In this document: piece after piece, positions 43,213 to 52,039 of the stretch | How the letters are laid out: each line of letters starts with the position of its first letter | Position numbering within the stretch: the stretch's first letter is position 1 | DNA from: Lysobacteraceae bacterium | Lineage (GTDB): Bacteria > Pseudomonadota > Gammaproteobacteria > Xanthomonadales > Xanthomonadaceae | Reading direction: 5' to 3' | Assembly: GCA_004297225.1 (NCBI GenBank) | Contig: SCUI01000004.1 | Location: 164,724-228,723, forward strand | Length of the DNA: 64,000 nucleotides | Program-made: the position numbers and the translations under genes | Notes under the pieces: model-generated | Told to the model about the DNA's origin: nothing | The model's database searches: none | Seen by the model: the letters and a program-made list of their open reading frames with translations, nothing else

Positions 43213-43529
43213 CGGGCCGGGACCGGTCCTTCGCCGGGGAGTGGGTTCTGCACCGCGTCGATCACCTTGTCCTTCTCGAAATAGACGGTGAAGGCGGGGT
43301 AGGTCCAGCGGTGGATCACCGGCCAGGCGGCCTTCTGCCCGCCACGCGGCTCCAGCCGCGCCGACGGGGCGCCGAAGCGGGCCTGCACCTGGGCCATGCT
43401 CAGGCCGTGGGCCGGCAGCGCCGCGGTGTCGGACTGCTCGACGCGCTCGACGAGCAGGGTGTCGGCATGGGCGCCGGCGGCGAAGGCGCAAAGCAGCGCC
43501 AGCGGGACAATGGTGCCGAACCTGTTCAT
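43209..43529 (-). CDS. Small secreted protein, BamE-like fold, unknown function
   Basis: 106 residues from ATG 43529 with signal peptide MNRFGTIVPLALLCAFAAGA. The rest, GLSMAQVQARFGAPSAR then WPVIHRWTYPAFTVYFEKDKV, follows the pattern of SmpA/OmlA/BamE small domains (a helix ending in a Gly-x-Pro turn, then W-Y-F strands). It is not BamE itself. First gene of a four-gene overlapping run with aguA, aguB and traB-like. Role unknown; a link to putrescine or envelope is only contextual. Confidence 0.65.
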   Translation of the reverse strand: MNRFGTIVPLALLCAFAAGAHADTLLVERVEQSDTAALPAHGLSMAQVQARFGAPSARLEPRGGQKAAWPVIHRWTYPAFTVYFEKDKVIDAVQNPLPGEGPVPAR

Positions 43530-43560
43530 GGCGGATCCCTCGTCAATGGACCGGTGCATT

Positions 43561-43660
43561 GTAGAGCCGACCCATGGTCGGCCTGGCTGTGTGAAGGATC
43601 ACAAAAAGCAGAAAGGCCGCGTCTCCGCGGCCTTTCGACGGCAGCCGACCATGGGTCGGC
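43561..43660. repeat. Pair of GTAG-type palindromes flanking a terminator
   Basis: GTAGAGCCGACCCATGGTCG (from 43561, stem to 43583) and GCCGACCATGGGTCGGC (43644-43660) face each other. The first has the same sequence as the outer copy near 31119. The second has lost the CTAC end (GATAC). Both enclose the hairpin at 43612-43635. Confidence 0.85.
43612..43635. terminator. Bidirectional terminator after rpmJ
   Basis: AAAGGCCGCG and CGCGGCCTTT pair perfectly over ten bases around a TCTC loop, with an AAAAAG run before it on the plus strand. It lies 39 bases past the rpmJ stop and separates it from the agmatine operon. Confidence 0.75.
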
Positions 43661-43673
43661 GATACCGGTCGCC

Positions 43674-43799
43674 TCAGCGCTGGCGAGCCTTGAAACGGGG
43701 GTTGGTCTTGCAGATCACGAAGACCTTGCCACGACGGCGGACCACCTTGCAGTCGCGGTGACGGGTCTTCGCCGACTTCAGGGAGGACAGGACCTTCAT
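43674..43799 (-). CDS. rpmJ: 50S ribosomal protein bL36, zinc-ligand-poor (C-) form
   Basis: 41 residues: [20 protein letters not shown] onward, ending NPRFKARQR. Zinc-binding bL36 has C-X2-C-X12-C-X4-H; here only two cysteines remain (RDCKVV and VICKTN) and the His is Phe, so it is the C- type (YkgO-like). This is common in Xanthomonadaceae as the only rpmJ. It has its own strong promoter and an intrinsic-terminator-like hairpin in its leader. Confidence 0.95.
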   Translation of the reverse strand: MKVLSSLKSAKTRHRDCKVVRRRGKVFVICKTNPRFKARQR

Positions 43800-43837
43800 G
43801 GAGAACCTCGGCAACGGTTGGATGGGGTGGAGGACTG

Positions 43838-43860
43838 AAAAAAACGGGCGCAACCGCGCC
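43838..43860 (-). terminator. Terminator-like hairpin in the rpmJ leader
   Basis: Minus strand GGCGCGGTTGCGCC (43860-43847) then CG and seven T (43844-43838). It starts about two bases after the predicted transcription start and lies before the GAGG ribosome site. No upstream gene ends here, so it is an attenuator, a 5' stabilising stem, or the end of a very short RNA. Confidence 0.5.
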
Positions 43861-43868
43861 AGCCGCCC

Positions 43869-43898
43869 ATTGTAGCGGGGAAATGTCCCGTGATTCAA
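43869..43898 (-). promoter_or_regulatory. Promoter of rpmJ
   Basis: Minus strand TTGAAT (43898-43893), 18-base spacer, TACAAT (43874-43869): a strong sigma-70-type match. Predicted start near 43862. Confidence 0.65.
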
Positions 43899-43931
43899 CT
43901 GCTTGGACGGCCGCAAGGTTAAACTGGGGCG

Positions 43932-44615
43932 ATGACGACCACCGGCGACTCCACCATTCCCGTCCTGACCATCGACGGGCCTTCCGGCTCCGGCAAGGGC
44001 ACCATCAGCCGGCTGGTCGCCGAGCGCCTGGGCTGGCACTACCTCGATTCCGGCGCGTTGTACCGCGCGGTCGGGGTCGCGGCGGGCTGGAACGACCTGG
44101 ACCTGGATGACGCGGGCGCCCTGGTGCGTTGCGCCTTCGACACCGAGATCCGCTTCCGCGAGGCTGCCGACGGCGAGCTGCGGGTGCTGGTGAACGGCCA
44201 CGACGCCACTGACGAGCTGCGCACGGAAACGGCCGGCGCGGCGGCCTCGGCGATCGCCGCGATCCCCGAGGTCCGGACCGCGTTGCGCGACCGGCAGCGC
44301 GCGTTTCGCCAGCCGCCCGGCCTGGTCACCGATGGCCGCGACATGGGGACGGTCATTTTCCCCGACGCGCAATTCAAGGTGTTCCTGACCGCAAGCGCCG
44401 AGGAGCGCGCGGAAAGACGCTATAAGCAGTTGAAGGAAAAAGGGGTTTCCGTTACATTGGCCGGTCTGCTGCGGGAGATCCTGGCCCGTGACGCCCGCGA
44501 CGCGAACCGCGCGGTGGCACCGCTGCGACCGGCCGAAGACGCCGTGCGCATCGACACCACCGGCCAGCCGATCGACGCGGTCGTCCAGCAGGTCCTTGCC
44601 GTCGTCCGCCGTTGA
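43932..44615 (+). CDS. cmk: Cytidylate kinase
   Basis: 227 residues; phosphorylates CMP and dCMP with ATP. P-loop [22 protein letters not shown]-binding [32 protein letters not shown] and the lid [10 protein letters not shown]...[16 protein letters not shown] are all present. It precedes rpsA by 93 bases, as in E. coli. It is divergent from rpmJ across 132 bases. Confidence 0.96.
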   Translation: MTTTGDSTIPVLTIDGPSGSGKGTISRLVAERLGWHYLDSGALYRAVGVAAGWNDLDLDDAGALVRCAFDTEIRFREAADGELRVLVNGHDATDELRTETAGAAASAIAAIPEVRTALRDRQRAFRQPPGLVTDGRDMGTVIFPDAQFKVFLTASAEERAERRYKQLKEKGVSVTLAGLLREILARDARDANRAVAPLRPAEDAVRIDTTGQPIDAVVQQVLAVVRR

Positions 44616-44708
44616 CGTTCCACCATTGACCCATCCACCGGCCCCGGGCGCACCCGGGCAATCCACCAACCCAGGCGAAGCAATCCCGCATCGCCAACCG
44701 AGATCAAC

Positions 44709-46406
44709 ATGACCGTAGCTACCGAATCCTTCGCCGAACTCTTCGAACAGAGCCAGGCCCACCTTGCCAAGCTCAAGCCCGGCGCCATCGTCTCCGGCAT
44801 CGTGGTCGACGTGCGTTCCGACGTGGTCGTCATCAATGCCGGCCTCAAGTCCGAGGGCATCGTCCCGATCGAGCAGTTCCGCAACGACGCCGGCGAGATC
44901 GACGTCGGCATCGGCGACACCGTGAAGGTGGCGCTGGACGCGATCGAGAATGGCTTCGGCGAAACCGTGCTGTCGCGCGAGAAGGCCAAGCGCGCCATGG
45001 TGTGGGACGAGCTCGAGGAAGCGCTCGAGAAGAACGAGACCATCACCGGCCGCATCAGCGGCAAGGTCAAGGGCGGCTTCACCGTCGACATCAAGGACGT
45101 CCGCGCGTTCCTGCCCGGTTCCCTGGTCGACGTGCGCCCGGTCCGCGACCCGGTGTACCTGGAAGGCAAGGAACTCGAGTTCAAGCTCATCAAGCTGGAC
45201 CGCAAGCGCAACAACGTGGTCGTCTCCCGCCGCGCCGTGGTCGAGTCCGAGCATTCGGAAGAGCGCGAGCAGCTGCTGGAGAAGCTGGTCGAGGGCGCCG
45301 TGCTCAAGGGCGTGGTCAAGAACCTCACCGATTACGGCGCGTTCGTGGACCTGGGCGGCATCGACGGCCTGCTGCACATCACCGACATGGCCTGGAAGCG
45401 CGTGCGCCATCCGTCCGAAGTCGTGGAAGTGGGCCAGGAGCTCGACGTCCGCGTGCTCAAGTACGACCGCGAGCGCAACCGTGTCAGCCTCGGCCTGAAG
45501 CAGCTGGGCGAGGATCCGTGGGACAACATCTCGCGCCGCTACCCGGCCAACACCCGCGTGTTCGGCAAGGTCTCCAACGTCACCGACTACGGCGCGTTCG
45601 TCGAGATCGAGCCGGGCGTCGAAGGCCTGGTGCACGTGTCCGAGATGGACTGGACCAACAAGAACGTCAATCCGTCCAAGGTGGTGCAGGTCGGCGACGA
45701 GCTCGAGGTCATGGTCCTGGATGTGGACGAGGAGCGCCGCCGCATCTCGCTGGGCATCAAGCAGGTCACCAGCAACCCGTGGGAGACCTTCGCCGCGATC
45801 CACAAGAAGGGCGACAAGGTCGAAGGCCAGATCAAGTCGATCACCGACTTCGGCATCTTCATCGGCCTGGACGGCGGCATCGACGGCCTGGTGCACCTGT
45901 CCGACGTCAGCTGGAACACCAACGCCGAGGAAATCGTCCGCAACTACAAGAAGGGCGACACGCTGGAAGCCGTGGTGCTGGCCGTGGATCCGGAGCGCGA
46001 GCGCATCAGCCTGGGCGTCAAGCAACTGGAACAGGACCCGATGGGCCAGTTCCAGGCCAACAACAGCCGCGGCTCGATCGTGAAGGGCACCGTCAAGGAA
46101 GTGGACGCCAAGGGCGCGACCATCGACCTGGGCGACGGCGTCGAGGGCTACCTGTCCGTGCGCGACATCTCGCACGAGCGGGTCGAGGACGCCACCCACA
46201 AGCTTAAGGTGGGCGACGAGGTCGAGGCCAAGGTCGTCGGCACCGATCGCAAGAGCCGCCTGATGCAGTTGTCGATCAAGGCCAAGGACGAGGCCGAGAC
46301 CCAGGAAGCGCTGGCCGAGTACAACCGCTCGGCGGCGGATGCCTCCGCCGGTACCACCAAGCTCGGCGCGCTGCTGCGCGAGCAGCTCGGGAACAAGTCC
46401 GAGTAA
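44709..46406 (+). CDS. rpsA: 30S ribosomal protein S1
   Basis: 565 residues with six S1 domains; recurring blocks [40 protein letters not shown] and [20 protein letters not shown] mark domains 3 to 5. It unfolds and delivers mRNA to the ribosome. The cmk-rpsA gap holds a CCCGGG-CGCA-CCCGGG stem (44643-44658) that may belong to a leader used in S1 autoregulation. A stable hairpin follows the stop, then ihfB. Confidence 0.97.
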   Translation: MTVATESFAELFEQSQAHLAKLKPGAIVSGIVVDVRSDVVVINAGLKSEGIVPIEQFRNDAGEIDVGIGDTVKVALDAIENGFGETVLSREKAKRAMVWDELEEALEKNETITGRISGKVKGGFTVDIKDVRAFLPGSLVDVRPVRDPVYLEGKELEFKLIKLDRKRNNVVVSRRAVVESEHSEEREQLLEKLVEGAVLKGVVKNLTDYGAFVDLGGIDGLLHITDMAWKRVRHPSEVVEVGQELDVRVLKYDRERNRVSLGLKQLGEDPWDNISRRYPANTRVFGKVSNVTDYGAFVEIEPGVEGLVHVSEMDWTNKNVNPSKVVQVGDELEVMVLDVDEERRRISLGIKQVTSNPWETFAAIHKKGDKVEGQIKSITDFGIFIGLDGGIDGLVHLSDVSWNTNAEEIVRNYKKGDTLEAVVLAVDPERERISLGVKQLEQDPMGQFQANNSRGSIVKGTVKEVDAKGATIDLGDGVEGYLSVRDISHERVEDATHKLKVGDEVEAKVVGTDRKSRLMQLSIKAKDEAETQEALAEYNRSAADASAGTTKLGALLREQLGNKSE

Positions 46407-46420
46407 GCAGGAAACAGGCG

Positions 46421-46443
46421 GCGGCCCGGCGATGCCGGGCCGC
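46421..46443. terminator. GC-rich hairpin between rpsA and ihfB
   Basis: GCGGCCCGGC and GCCGGGCCGC pair perfectly around GAT. There is no clear T-run, so it may be a partial terminator or an RNA-stability stem rather than a strong stop. Confidence 0.55.
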
Positions 46444-46476
46444 TTGCCGCGGGGGTTCCACGCAGGCCATGAGCCG

Positions 46477-46779
46477 ATGACCAAGTCCGAACTGATCGAG
46501 ATCCTCACCCAGCGCCAGGCGCACCTGAAGGGCGACGACGTCGACCTTGCGGTGAAGTCGCTGCTGGAGATGATGGGGAGCGCGCTGGCCCACGGCGAGC
46601 GCATCGAGGTCCGCGGCTTCGGCAGCTTCTCCCTGCATTACCGGCCGCCGCGCACTGGCCGCAACCCCAAGACCGGCGACGCCGTCGCGCTGCCGGGCAA
46701 GCACGTTCCCCATTTCAAGCCCGGCAAGGAGCTGCGCGAGCGCGTGAGCAGCGCCATGCCGCTCGCCGCGGACGACTGA
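46477..46779 (+). CDS. ihfB: Integration host factor subunit beta
   Basis: 100 residues from ATG 46477 ([20 protein letters not shown]). The DNA-bending arm is [24 protein letters not shown], here in the HU/IHF order with the intercalating Pro in RNPKTG. IHF-beta normally follows rpsA, as here. Frames starting earlier (46339) run through the hairpin and are rejected. The alpha subunit gene is not in the window. Confidence 0.96.
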   Translation: MTKSELIEILTQRQAHLKGDDVDLAVKSLLEMMGSALAHGERIEVRGFGSFSLHYRPPRTGRNPKTGDAVALPGKHVPHFKPGKELRERVSSAMPLAADD

Positions 46780-46806
46780 TGCGCGCGGCAAGGGCAGGCT
46801 AGGGCC

Positions 46807-47985
46807 ATGGTCCTGCTCGACCAGTGGATCTGGTATGCGCTGCTGATCCCGCTGGCGGCGATCAGCGGCTGGGTGATCGGCCGCCGTGGCGGCGAGCGCC
46901 ACAGCGACAGCCAGGTCAGCAAGCTCTCCACCACTTATTTCCGCGGCCTCAACTACCTGCTCAACGAGCAGCCCGACAAGGCGATCGAGCTGTTCCTGCA
47001 CATCGCCGAACTCGACAAGGACACCTTCGAAACCCAGGTCGCGCTGGGCCACCTGTTCCGTCGACGCGGCGAGGTCGACCGCGCCATCCGCCTGCACCAG
47101 GCGCTGGTGCAGCGTCCCGACCTCAACGACCAGCAGAAGGTGCAGGCGCTGCTTGCGCTGGGCGAGGACTACATGAAGTCCGGCCTGCTCGACCGCGCCG
47201 AGACCGTGTTCACCGACCTGGCGCGGATCGACCAGCGCGCGCCGCAGGCGCTGCGCCACCTGATCGGCATCTACCAGTCCGAGCGCGACTGGGCCAAGGC
47301 GATCGAGAACGCCACGCGCTACGAAACGGTCACCGGCGAGCCGATGGGCAAGCTGGTCGCGCAGTTCGAATGCGAGCTGGCCGACCGCCACCGCGCGGCC
47401 GGCCGCGTCGACGAGGCCCGCGAGGCGATCGCGCGCGCCTACGCGGCCGATTCCACCTCCGTCCGTGCCGGCCTGCTGGAAGGGCGCATCGAGGTCGAGG
47501 CCGGCAACGACGCCGCCGCGATCCGCGCCTTCGAACGCGCCGCGCGGCATGATCCCGACTACCTGCCCGAACTGCTGCCGGCGTTGCTGGCCAGCTACGC
47601 GCGGGTGGGCGACACCACCGGCGCGCGCACCTTCCTCGCGCAGATGGCCGAGCACTACCGCGGCATTTCGCCGGTGCTGGCGTTGACCCGGCTGGTGGAA
47701 TCGGAGGAGGGCGTGCGCTCGGCGCGCAGCTACCTGGCGCAGCAGCTCAAGGACCGGCCATCGGTGCGGGGCGAGGCGGCGCTGATCGACCTCACCCTGG
47801 CCGAGGATGCCGACCCGGTCGCGACCCTGCATGACCTCAAGCACATCACCGACCAGTTGCTGGTGCGCAACCCCAGTTACCGCTGCAGCCGTTGCGGTTT
47901 CGGCGCGCGCAGCCACCACTGGCAATGCCCCAGCTGCAAGGAATGGGGCACGGTGAAACCACTGCTCAACTACGCGGTGAACTGA
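46807..47985 (+). CDS. lapB: Lipopolysaccharide assembly protein LapB (YciM)
   Basis: 392 residues: an N-terminal membrane helix (DQWIWYALLIPLAAISGWVI), nine-odd TPR repeats (YLLNEQPDKAIELFLHIAEL, VALGHLFRRRGEVDRAIRLH) and a C-terminal rubredoxin-type zinc site CSRCGFGARSHHWQCPSC. LapB works with FtsH to limit LpxC and so sets LPS synthesis. It is next to ihfB, as in many gammaproteobacteria; the usual lapA gene between them is missing, leaving 27 bases. Confidence 0.94.
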   Translation: MVLLDQWIWYALLIPLAAISGWVIGRRGGERHSDSQVSKLSTTYFRGLNYLLNEQPDKAIELFLHIAELDKDTFETQVALGHLFRRRGEVDRAIRLHQALVQRPDLNDQQKVQALLALGEDYMKSGLLDRAETVFTDLARIDQRAPQALRHLIGIYQSERDWAKAIENATRYETVTGEPMGKLVAQFECELADRHRAAGRVDEAREAIARAYAADSTSVRAGLLEGRIEVEAGNDAAAIRAFERAARHDPDYLPELLPALLASYARVGDTTGARTFLAQMAEHYRGISPVLALTRLVESEEGVRSARSYLAQQLKDRPSVRGEAALIDLTLAEDADPVATLHDLKHITDQLLVRNPSYRCSRCGFGARSHHWQCPSCKEWGTVKPLLNYAVN

Positions 47986-48951
47986 TTGGCGCTGGCGGCC
48001 TGGGCCCTGCTCGCCTTCGCCATCGCGCTGGCCGGGACCTGGTTGGCACGCATGTATGCGCTGCGCCGGGAGTTGCTCGACCACCCCGGCGAGCGCCGCA
48101 GCCACGACCGGCCGACGCCGCGCGGCGGCGGCATCGCCATCGTCGCGGCCGTGCTGCCGGCCGTCGCCTGGCTCGCGTGGCGGGATCCTGGCCCGGGCAG
48201 TGCATGGCTGTCCGTGGGTGCCGGGCTGTTGCTGGTCGCCGGCATCGGTTGGCGCGACGACCATGGCCATGTCGCCCCCGCGGTGCGGCTGGCGGTGCAC
48301 GTGCTGGCCGCGGCACTGCTGGCGCGCGCACTGTCGGGCATGGGTGCCAGTACCGCGCAGGCCGGCGCCGGGTTCGCGCTGGCCGTGGTGCTGGTCAACG
48401 TCTGGAACTTCATGGACGGGATCGACGGCCTGGCCACCAGCCAGGCGCTGCTTGCCGCCCTGGCTTACTCGCTGTTCGCTTTCGACGGCGGCGTTGCCCT
48501 GCCGGGGGTGGTGCTGGCCGCGGCGTGCGCCGGCTTCCTGCCCTTCAACCTGCCACGAGCGCGGATCTTCCTCGGCGACGTGGGCAGCGGTGCGCTCGGC
48601 TACCTGCTGGCGCTACTCGCCGGCCTGGCGTTGCTGCGGACGCCATGGGTGCAGGCACCGTTGCTGCTGCTGCCGTTGCTGGTCTTCGGCGTTGACGCAT
48701 CCTTGACGCTGGCGCGCCGCATCGTGCGCGCGGAGCCGTGGTGGACCGCCCATGTGCAGCACGCGTACCAGCGCTGGACCCGCCGCACAGGCAGCCACGG
48801 CCGCGTCGCGGCGGCCTATTTGGCCGCATCGATGGTTTCCGTGACGTTCATGTTTCTGGCGAGGACGTATTCATTCGCCGGTATCATTATTGTGCTGGGG
48901 CTCTCCTGCGCGGCCGCCGCCCTTGCCTGGTGGCGGCTTCAACAGGACTGA
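47986..48951 (+). CDS. Polyprenyl-phosphate sugar-1-phosphate transferase (WecA/MraY family)
   Basis: 321 residues starting at TTG 47986, directly after the lapB TGA. About ten membrane helices. Catalytic blocks: RSHDRPTPRGGGIAIV, DD in GIGWRDDHGHVAPAVRL, and NVWNFMDGIDGLATSQALLA, then ARIFLGDVGSGALGYLLALL (in parts: ARIFLGDVGSG). It moves a sugar-1-phosphate onto undecaprenyl phosphate to start O-antigen or another surface polysaccharide; WbpL-like substrates fit the CapD-like gene downstream. Weak start codon and close spacing suggest coupling to lapB. Confidence 0.88.
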   Translation: MALAAWALLAFAIALAGTWLARMYALRRELLDHPGERRSHDRPTPRGGGIAIVAAVLPAVAWLAWRDPGPGSAWLSVGAGLLLVAGIGWRDDHGHVAPAVRLAVHVLAAALLARALSGMGASTAQAGAGFALAVVLVNVWNFMDGIDGLATSQALLAALAYSLFAFDGGVALPGVVLAAACAGFLPFNLPRARIFLGDVGSGALGYLLALLAGLALLRTPWVQAPLLLLPLLVFGVDASLTLARRIVRAEPWWTAHVQHAYQRWTRRTGSHGRVAAAYLAASMVSVTFMFLARTYSFAGIIIVLGLSCAAAALAWWRLQQD

Positions 48952-48985
48952 AGTTGCAGGGATGACCGCGGAAGGAGAGGGCGGG

Positions 48986-50905
48986 ATGGCGAGCTGGAAA
49001 GACCGAGTGGCCCTGGGCGTGCCACGCGTGGCGGTGATCGCCCACGACCTGTGCATGGTCTGGGTCGCGTGGACCGGGCTGCACCTGCTGCGCTACGCGT
49101 TGCGCTCCGAACCCTCGCCGCTGTCGCCCTGGTCCGCGGAAACCGCCCTCGTGCTGCTGGCCCAGGGCCTGGTGTTCTGGCGCGTGGGGCTGTACCGCGG
49201 TATCTGGCGATTCGCCAGCGTCCCGGACCTGATCAACATCCTCAAGGCCTGCCTGGCGGGCCTGGTCGCGATCTTCGTCGGCCTGTTCCTCTACAACCGC
49301 ATGGACCAGGTCTCGCGCGTGGTCCTGCTGCTGTATCCGTTCGTGCTGACCGCGTTGCTGGGCATGCCGCGGCTGCTCTACCGCGTGTGGAAGGACCACC
49401 AGCGCAGCAAGGCCGAGCAGGGCGCGTTGCGGGTGCTGATCCTGGGCGCGGGCCAGGCCGGCGAGGCGCTGGTCCGCGACCTGCGCCGCACCGGCGCCTA
49501 CCATCCGGTCGGTTTCCTCGATGATGCCGCCAACCTGCGTGGCAGCTACCTGCAGGGCGTCCCGGTGCTGGGGCGGGTGGCCGACGTCGAGCGCATCGCG
49601 CCCGAGACCGCCGCGGCCTTGCTGGTGATCGCGATGCCGGCGCTCGATGCCGCGGCGATGCGCGAAGTGGTCGCCGCCTGCGAGCGCACCGGCCTGCCGT
49701 TCCGCCGGGTGCCGCGCCTGGACGACCTGCTCGAGGGCCGTTCGCTGCCGGGCGAGCTGAAGGAAGTGGCGATCGAGGACCTGCTCGGCCGCAAGCCGGT
49801 CACTCCCGACTGGAAGGCCATCCGCGGCTGGCTGGGCGGCCGCAGCGTGCTGGTGACCGGCGCCGGCGGCTCGATCGGCTCGGAACTGTGCCGCCAGTGC
49901 GCGCGCCACGGCGCCCACCAGATCGCGATGGTCGAGATCGACGAGCTCGCGCTCAGTCGCATGCAGGCCGAGTTGCGCCGGGATTTCCCGCAGGTGCGTT
50001 GCGTGCCGGTGCTGGGCGATTGCGGCGACGCCGCGGTGATCCACCACGCCATCTCGCGCTCGCAGCCCGAAGCCGTGTTCCACGCCGCCGCCTACAAGCA
50101 GGTGCCGCTGTTGCAGGCGCAACTGCGCGAGGCGGTGCGCAACAACGTGCTCGCCACCGAGACCGTGGTGCGCGAATGCCAGGCGGCCGGCATCGGTACT
50201 TTCGTGCTGATCTCCACCGACAAGGCGGTGGACCCGGTGAACGTGCTCGGCGCCACCAAGCGCCTGGCGGAAATGGTCTGCCAGACGCTGCCGTCCACGC
50301 GCGCGACCCGCGCGGTCACCGTCCGCTTCGGCAACGTCCTCGATTCGGCCGGCAGCGTGGTGCCGCTGTTCCGCGAGCAGATCCGCAACGGCGGTCCGGT
50401 GACGGTGACCGATCCCGACGTCACCCGCTACTTCATGACCATCCCGGAAGCCTGCCAGCTGATCCTGCAGGCCGCGGCGATGGGCGCGCAGGATGCGGTG
50501 TACACGCTGGACATGGGCGAACCGGTGGCGATCAAGCTGCTCGCCGAACAGATGATCCGCCTCGCCGGCAAGCAGCCCGAGCGCGACATCGCCATCGTGT
50601 ACACGGGCTTGCGCCCGGGCGAGAAGCTGCACGAGACGTTGTTCCACGCCGAAGAGCGGTACCGGCCGACGGCGCATCCGAAGATCCTGCAGGCCGAGGC
50701 CCGCGCGGTGTCCGCCGAGCGCCTTGCCACCGCCAGCCAGGGCCTGCGCGACGCGGTGGCGCGCTACGACCTCGACGCACTGGCGGCCTTGCTGCGCGAT
50801 GCCGTGCCCGAGTTCGTCCCGGCCGAAGTGGCGCCCGCGCCCGCGGCGACCGCCGACTCCGCGACCATCGTCGCCTTCCCCGCGCGCAGCGCACGGAATC
50901 CATGA
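48986..50905 (+). CDS. CapD/WbpM-family nucleotide-sugar 4,6-dehydratase/epimerase
   Basis: 639 residues from ATG 48986, chosen because AGGAGAGG lies 5 bases upstream; ATG 48962 is an alternative. Four N-terminal membrane helices precede a first Rossmann segment (VLILGAGQAGEALVRDLRRT) and the catalytic SDR domain: VTGAGGSIGSELCRQCARHG, HAAAYKQVPLLQ, ISTDKAVDPVNVLGATKR with the family's Met/Lys variant instead of YxxxK. Members of the group (WbpM, PglF, CapD) dehydrate UDP-GlcNAc to begin FucNAc, QuiNAc or related sugars. It pairs with the WecA-like gene upstream and galU downstream in envelope polysaccharide synthesis. Confidence 0.92.
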   Translation: MASWKDRVALGVPRVAVIAHDLCMVWVAWTGLHLLRYALRSEPSPLSPWSAETALVLLAQGLVFWRVGLYRGIWRFASVPDLINILKACLAGLVAIFVGLFLYNRMDQVSRVVLLLYPFVLTALLGMPRLLYRVWKDHQRSKAEQGALRVLILGAGQAGEALVRDLRRTGAYHPVGFLDDAANLRGSYLQGVPVLGRVADVERIAPETAAALLVIAMPALDAAAMREVVAACERTGLPFRRVPRLDDLLEGRSLPGELKEVAIEDLLGRKPVTPDWKAIRGWLGGRSVLVTGAGGSIGSELCRQCARHGAHQIAMVEIDELALSRMQAELRRDFPQVRCVPVLGDCGDAAVIHHAISRSQPEAVFHAAAYKQVPLLQAQLREAVRNNVLATETVVRECQAAGIGTFVLISTDKAVDPVNVLGATKRLAEMVCQTLPSTRATRAVTVRFGNVLDSAGSVVPLFREQIRNGGPVTVTDPDVTRYFMTIPEACQLILQAAAMGAQDAVYTLDMGEPVAIKLLAEQMIRLAGKQPERDIAIVYTGLRPGEKLHETLFHAEERYRPTAHPKILQAEARAVSAERLATASQGLRDAVARYDLDALAALLRDAVPEFVPAEVAPAPAATADSATIVAFPARSARNP

Positions 50906-51837
50906 TGACGCCAGCGAGCGCGGGATCGCGACGGATCCGCAAGGCCGTGTTCCCGGTCGCCGGACTTGGCACCCGGTTCCTGCCGGCCACCAAGACGGTG
51001 CCGAAGGAGATGTTGCCGATCGTCGACCGGCCGCTGATCCAGTACGCGGTGGACGAGGCGATCGAGGCGGGCTGCGACACCCTGGTGTTCGTCACCAACC
51101 GCTACAAGCACGCGGTGGCGGACTACTTCGACAAGGCCTACGAACTGGAACAGAAGCTCGAGCGCGCCGGCAAGACCGAGCAGCTCGAACTGGTCCGCCA
51201 TGTGCTGCCCGAAGGCGTGCGCGCGATCTTCGTGACCCAGGCCGAGGCGCTTGGACTGGGCCACGCGGTGTTGTGCGCGAAGCCGGTGATCGGCGATGAA
51301 CCGTTCGCGGTGCTGTTGCCGGACGACCTGATCTGGAACCGCCGCGACGGCGTGCAGGGCGACGGCGCGCTGAAGCAGATGGCGGATGTTTCGCAGGCGG
51401 CCAATGCCAGCGTGATCGCGATCCAGGACGTCCCGCGCGACAAGACCGGCAGCTATGGCATCGTCGCCACGGAAGCCTTCGACGGTCGCCAGGGGCGGAT
51501 CACCCGGATCGTCGAGAAGCCTGCGCCCGATGCCGCGCCCAGCACGCTGGCGGTGGTCGGACGCTACGTGCTGTCGCCGCGCATCTTCGACCTGCTGGAA
51601 ACCACCCGGCCCGGTGCCGGCGGCGAGATCCAGCTGACCGACGCGATCCAGGCGCTGTTGGCCGAGGAACCGGTGCTGGCCTACCGCTTCCAGGGCACCC
51701 GCTTCGACTGCGGCACCCACATCGGCCTGGTGGAAGCGACCATCCGCCACGCCCTGGACCACGAAATCCTCAGCGACCAGGCCCGCCGCATGATGAGCGA
51801 GGCCCTCGCCGAAATGGGCGTATCCGACTCCGAGTGA
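50902..51837 (+). CDS. galU: UTP-glucose-1-phosphate uridylyltransferase
   Basis: 311 residues from ATG 50902, overlapping the stop of the CapD-like gene (ATGA); the next codon is also ATG. It makes UDP-glucose for LPS and exopolysaccharide. Motifs: KAVFPVAGLGTRFLPATKTV, PKEMLPIVDRPLIQYAVDEA, VLLPDDLIWN, YGIVATEAFDGR and the terminal GTRFDCGTHIGLVEATI. Followed by repeat copy C. Confidence 0.96.
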   Translation: MMTPASAGSRRIRKAVFPVAGLGTRFLPATKTVPKEMLPIVDRPLIQYAVDEAIEAGCDTLVFVTNRYKHAVADYFDKAYELEQKLERAGKTEQLELVRHVLPEGVRAIFVTQAEALGLGHAVLCAKPVIGDEPFAVLLPDDLIWNRRDGVQGDGALKQMADVSQAANASVIAIQDVPRDKTGSYGIVATEAFDGRQGRITRIVEKPAPDAAPSTLAVVGRYVLSPRIFDLLETTRPGAGGEIQLTDAIQALLAEEPVLAYRFQGTRFDCGTHIGLVEATIRHALDHEILSDQARRMMSEALAEMGVSDSE

Positions 51838-51853
51838 CGCCGCGACTGGTGGG

Positions 51854-52013
51854 TTTTTTTTTTGACGCGGATCAAATCTGATCCAAGAAGCGATCAACAC
51901 GGATGAAGCAAGGAGTGGTTGCGCCGCGAACCTGCCAGTTCGCCGGGCAACCACTACTTTTTTTTATCCGCTCTTATCCGTTGTTGATCAGATTTGATCC
52001 GCGTCAAAAAAAA
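51854..52013. repeat. GCGGATCAA inverted-repeat element, copy C
   Basis: Ten T then GACGCGGATCA (arm TTTTGACGCGGATCA 51860-51874) and TGATCCGCGTCAAAA (51995-52009) with A to 52013. T/A tails would end transcription in both directions. The core (51915-51954) is a nested palindrome, GTGGTTGC ... GCGAAC CTGCCA GTTCGC ... GCAACCAC. It lies between convergent galU and fadA. Confidence 0.85.
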
Positions 52014-52039
52014 CCATCGAGCCGCCACGCCCCCCCGTT

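Noticed and set aside
43800-46604. A frame of over 900 codons on the minus strand, antisense to cmk and rpsA, that fuses in frame into rpmJ
   Set aside because: Only the last 41 codons are real (rpmJ, with its own promoter); the rest is antisense to conserved genes.
51854-51863. Run of ten T as a sequencing error or assembly join
   Set aside because: It is matched by an A-run at the other arm of the same inverted repeat, so it is part of the element.
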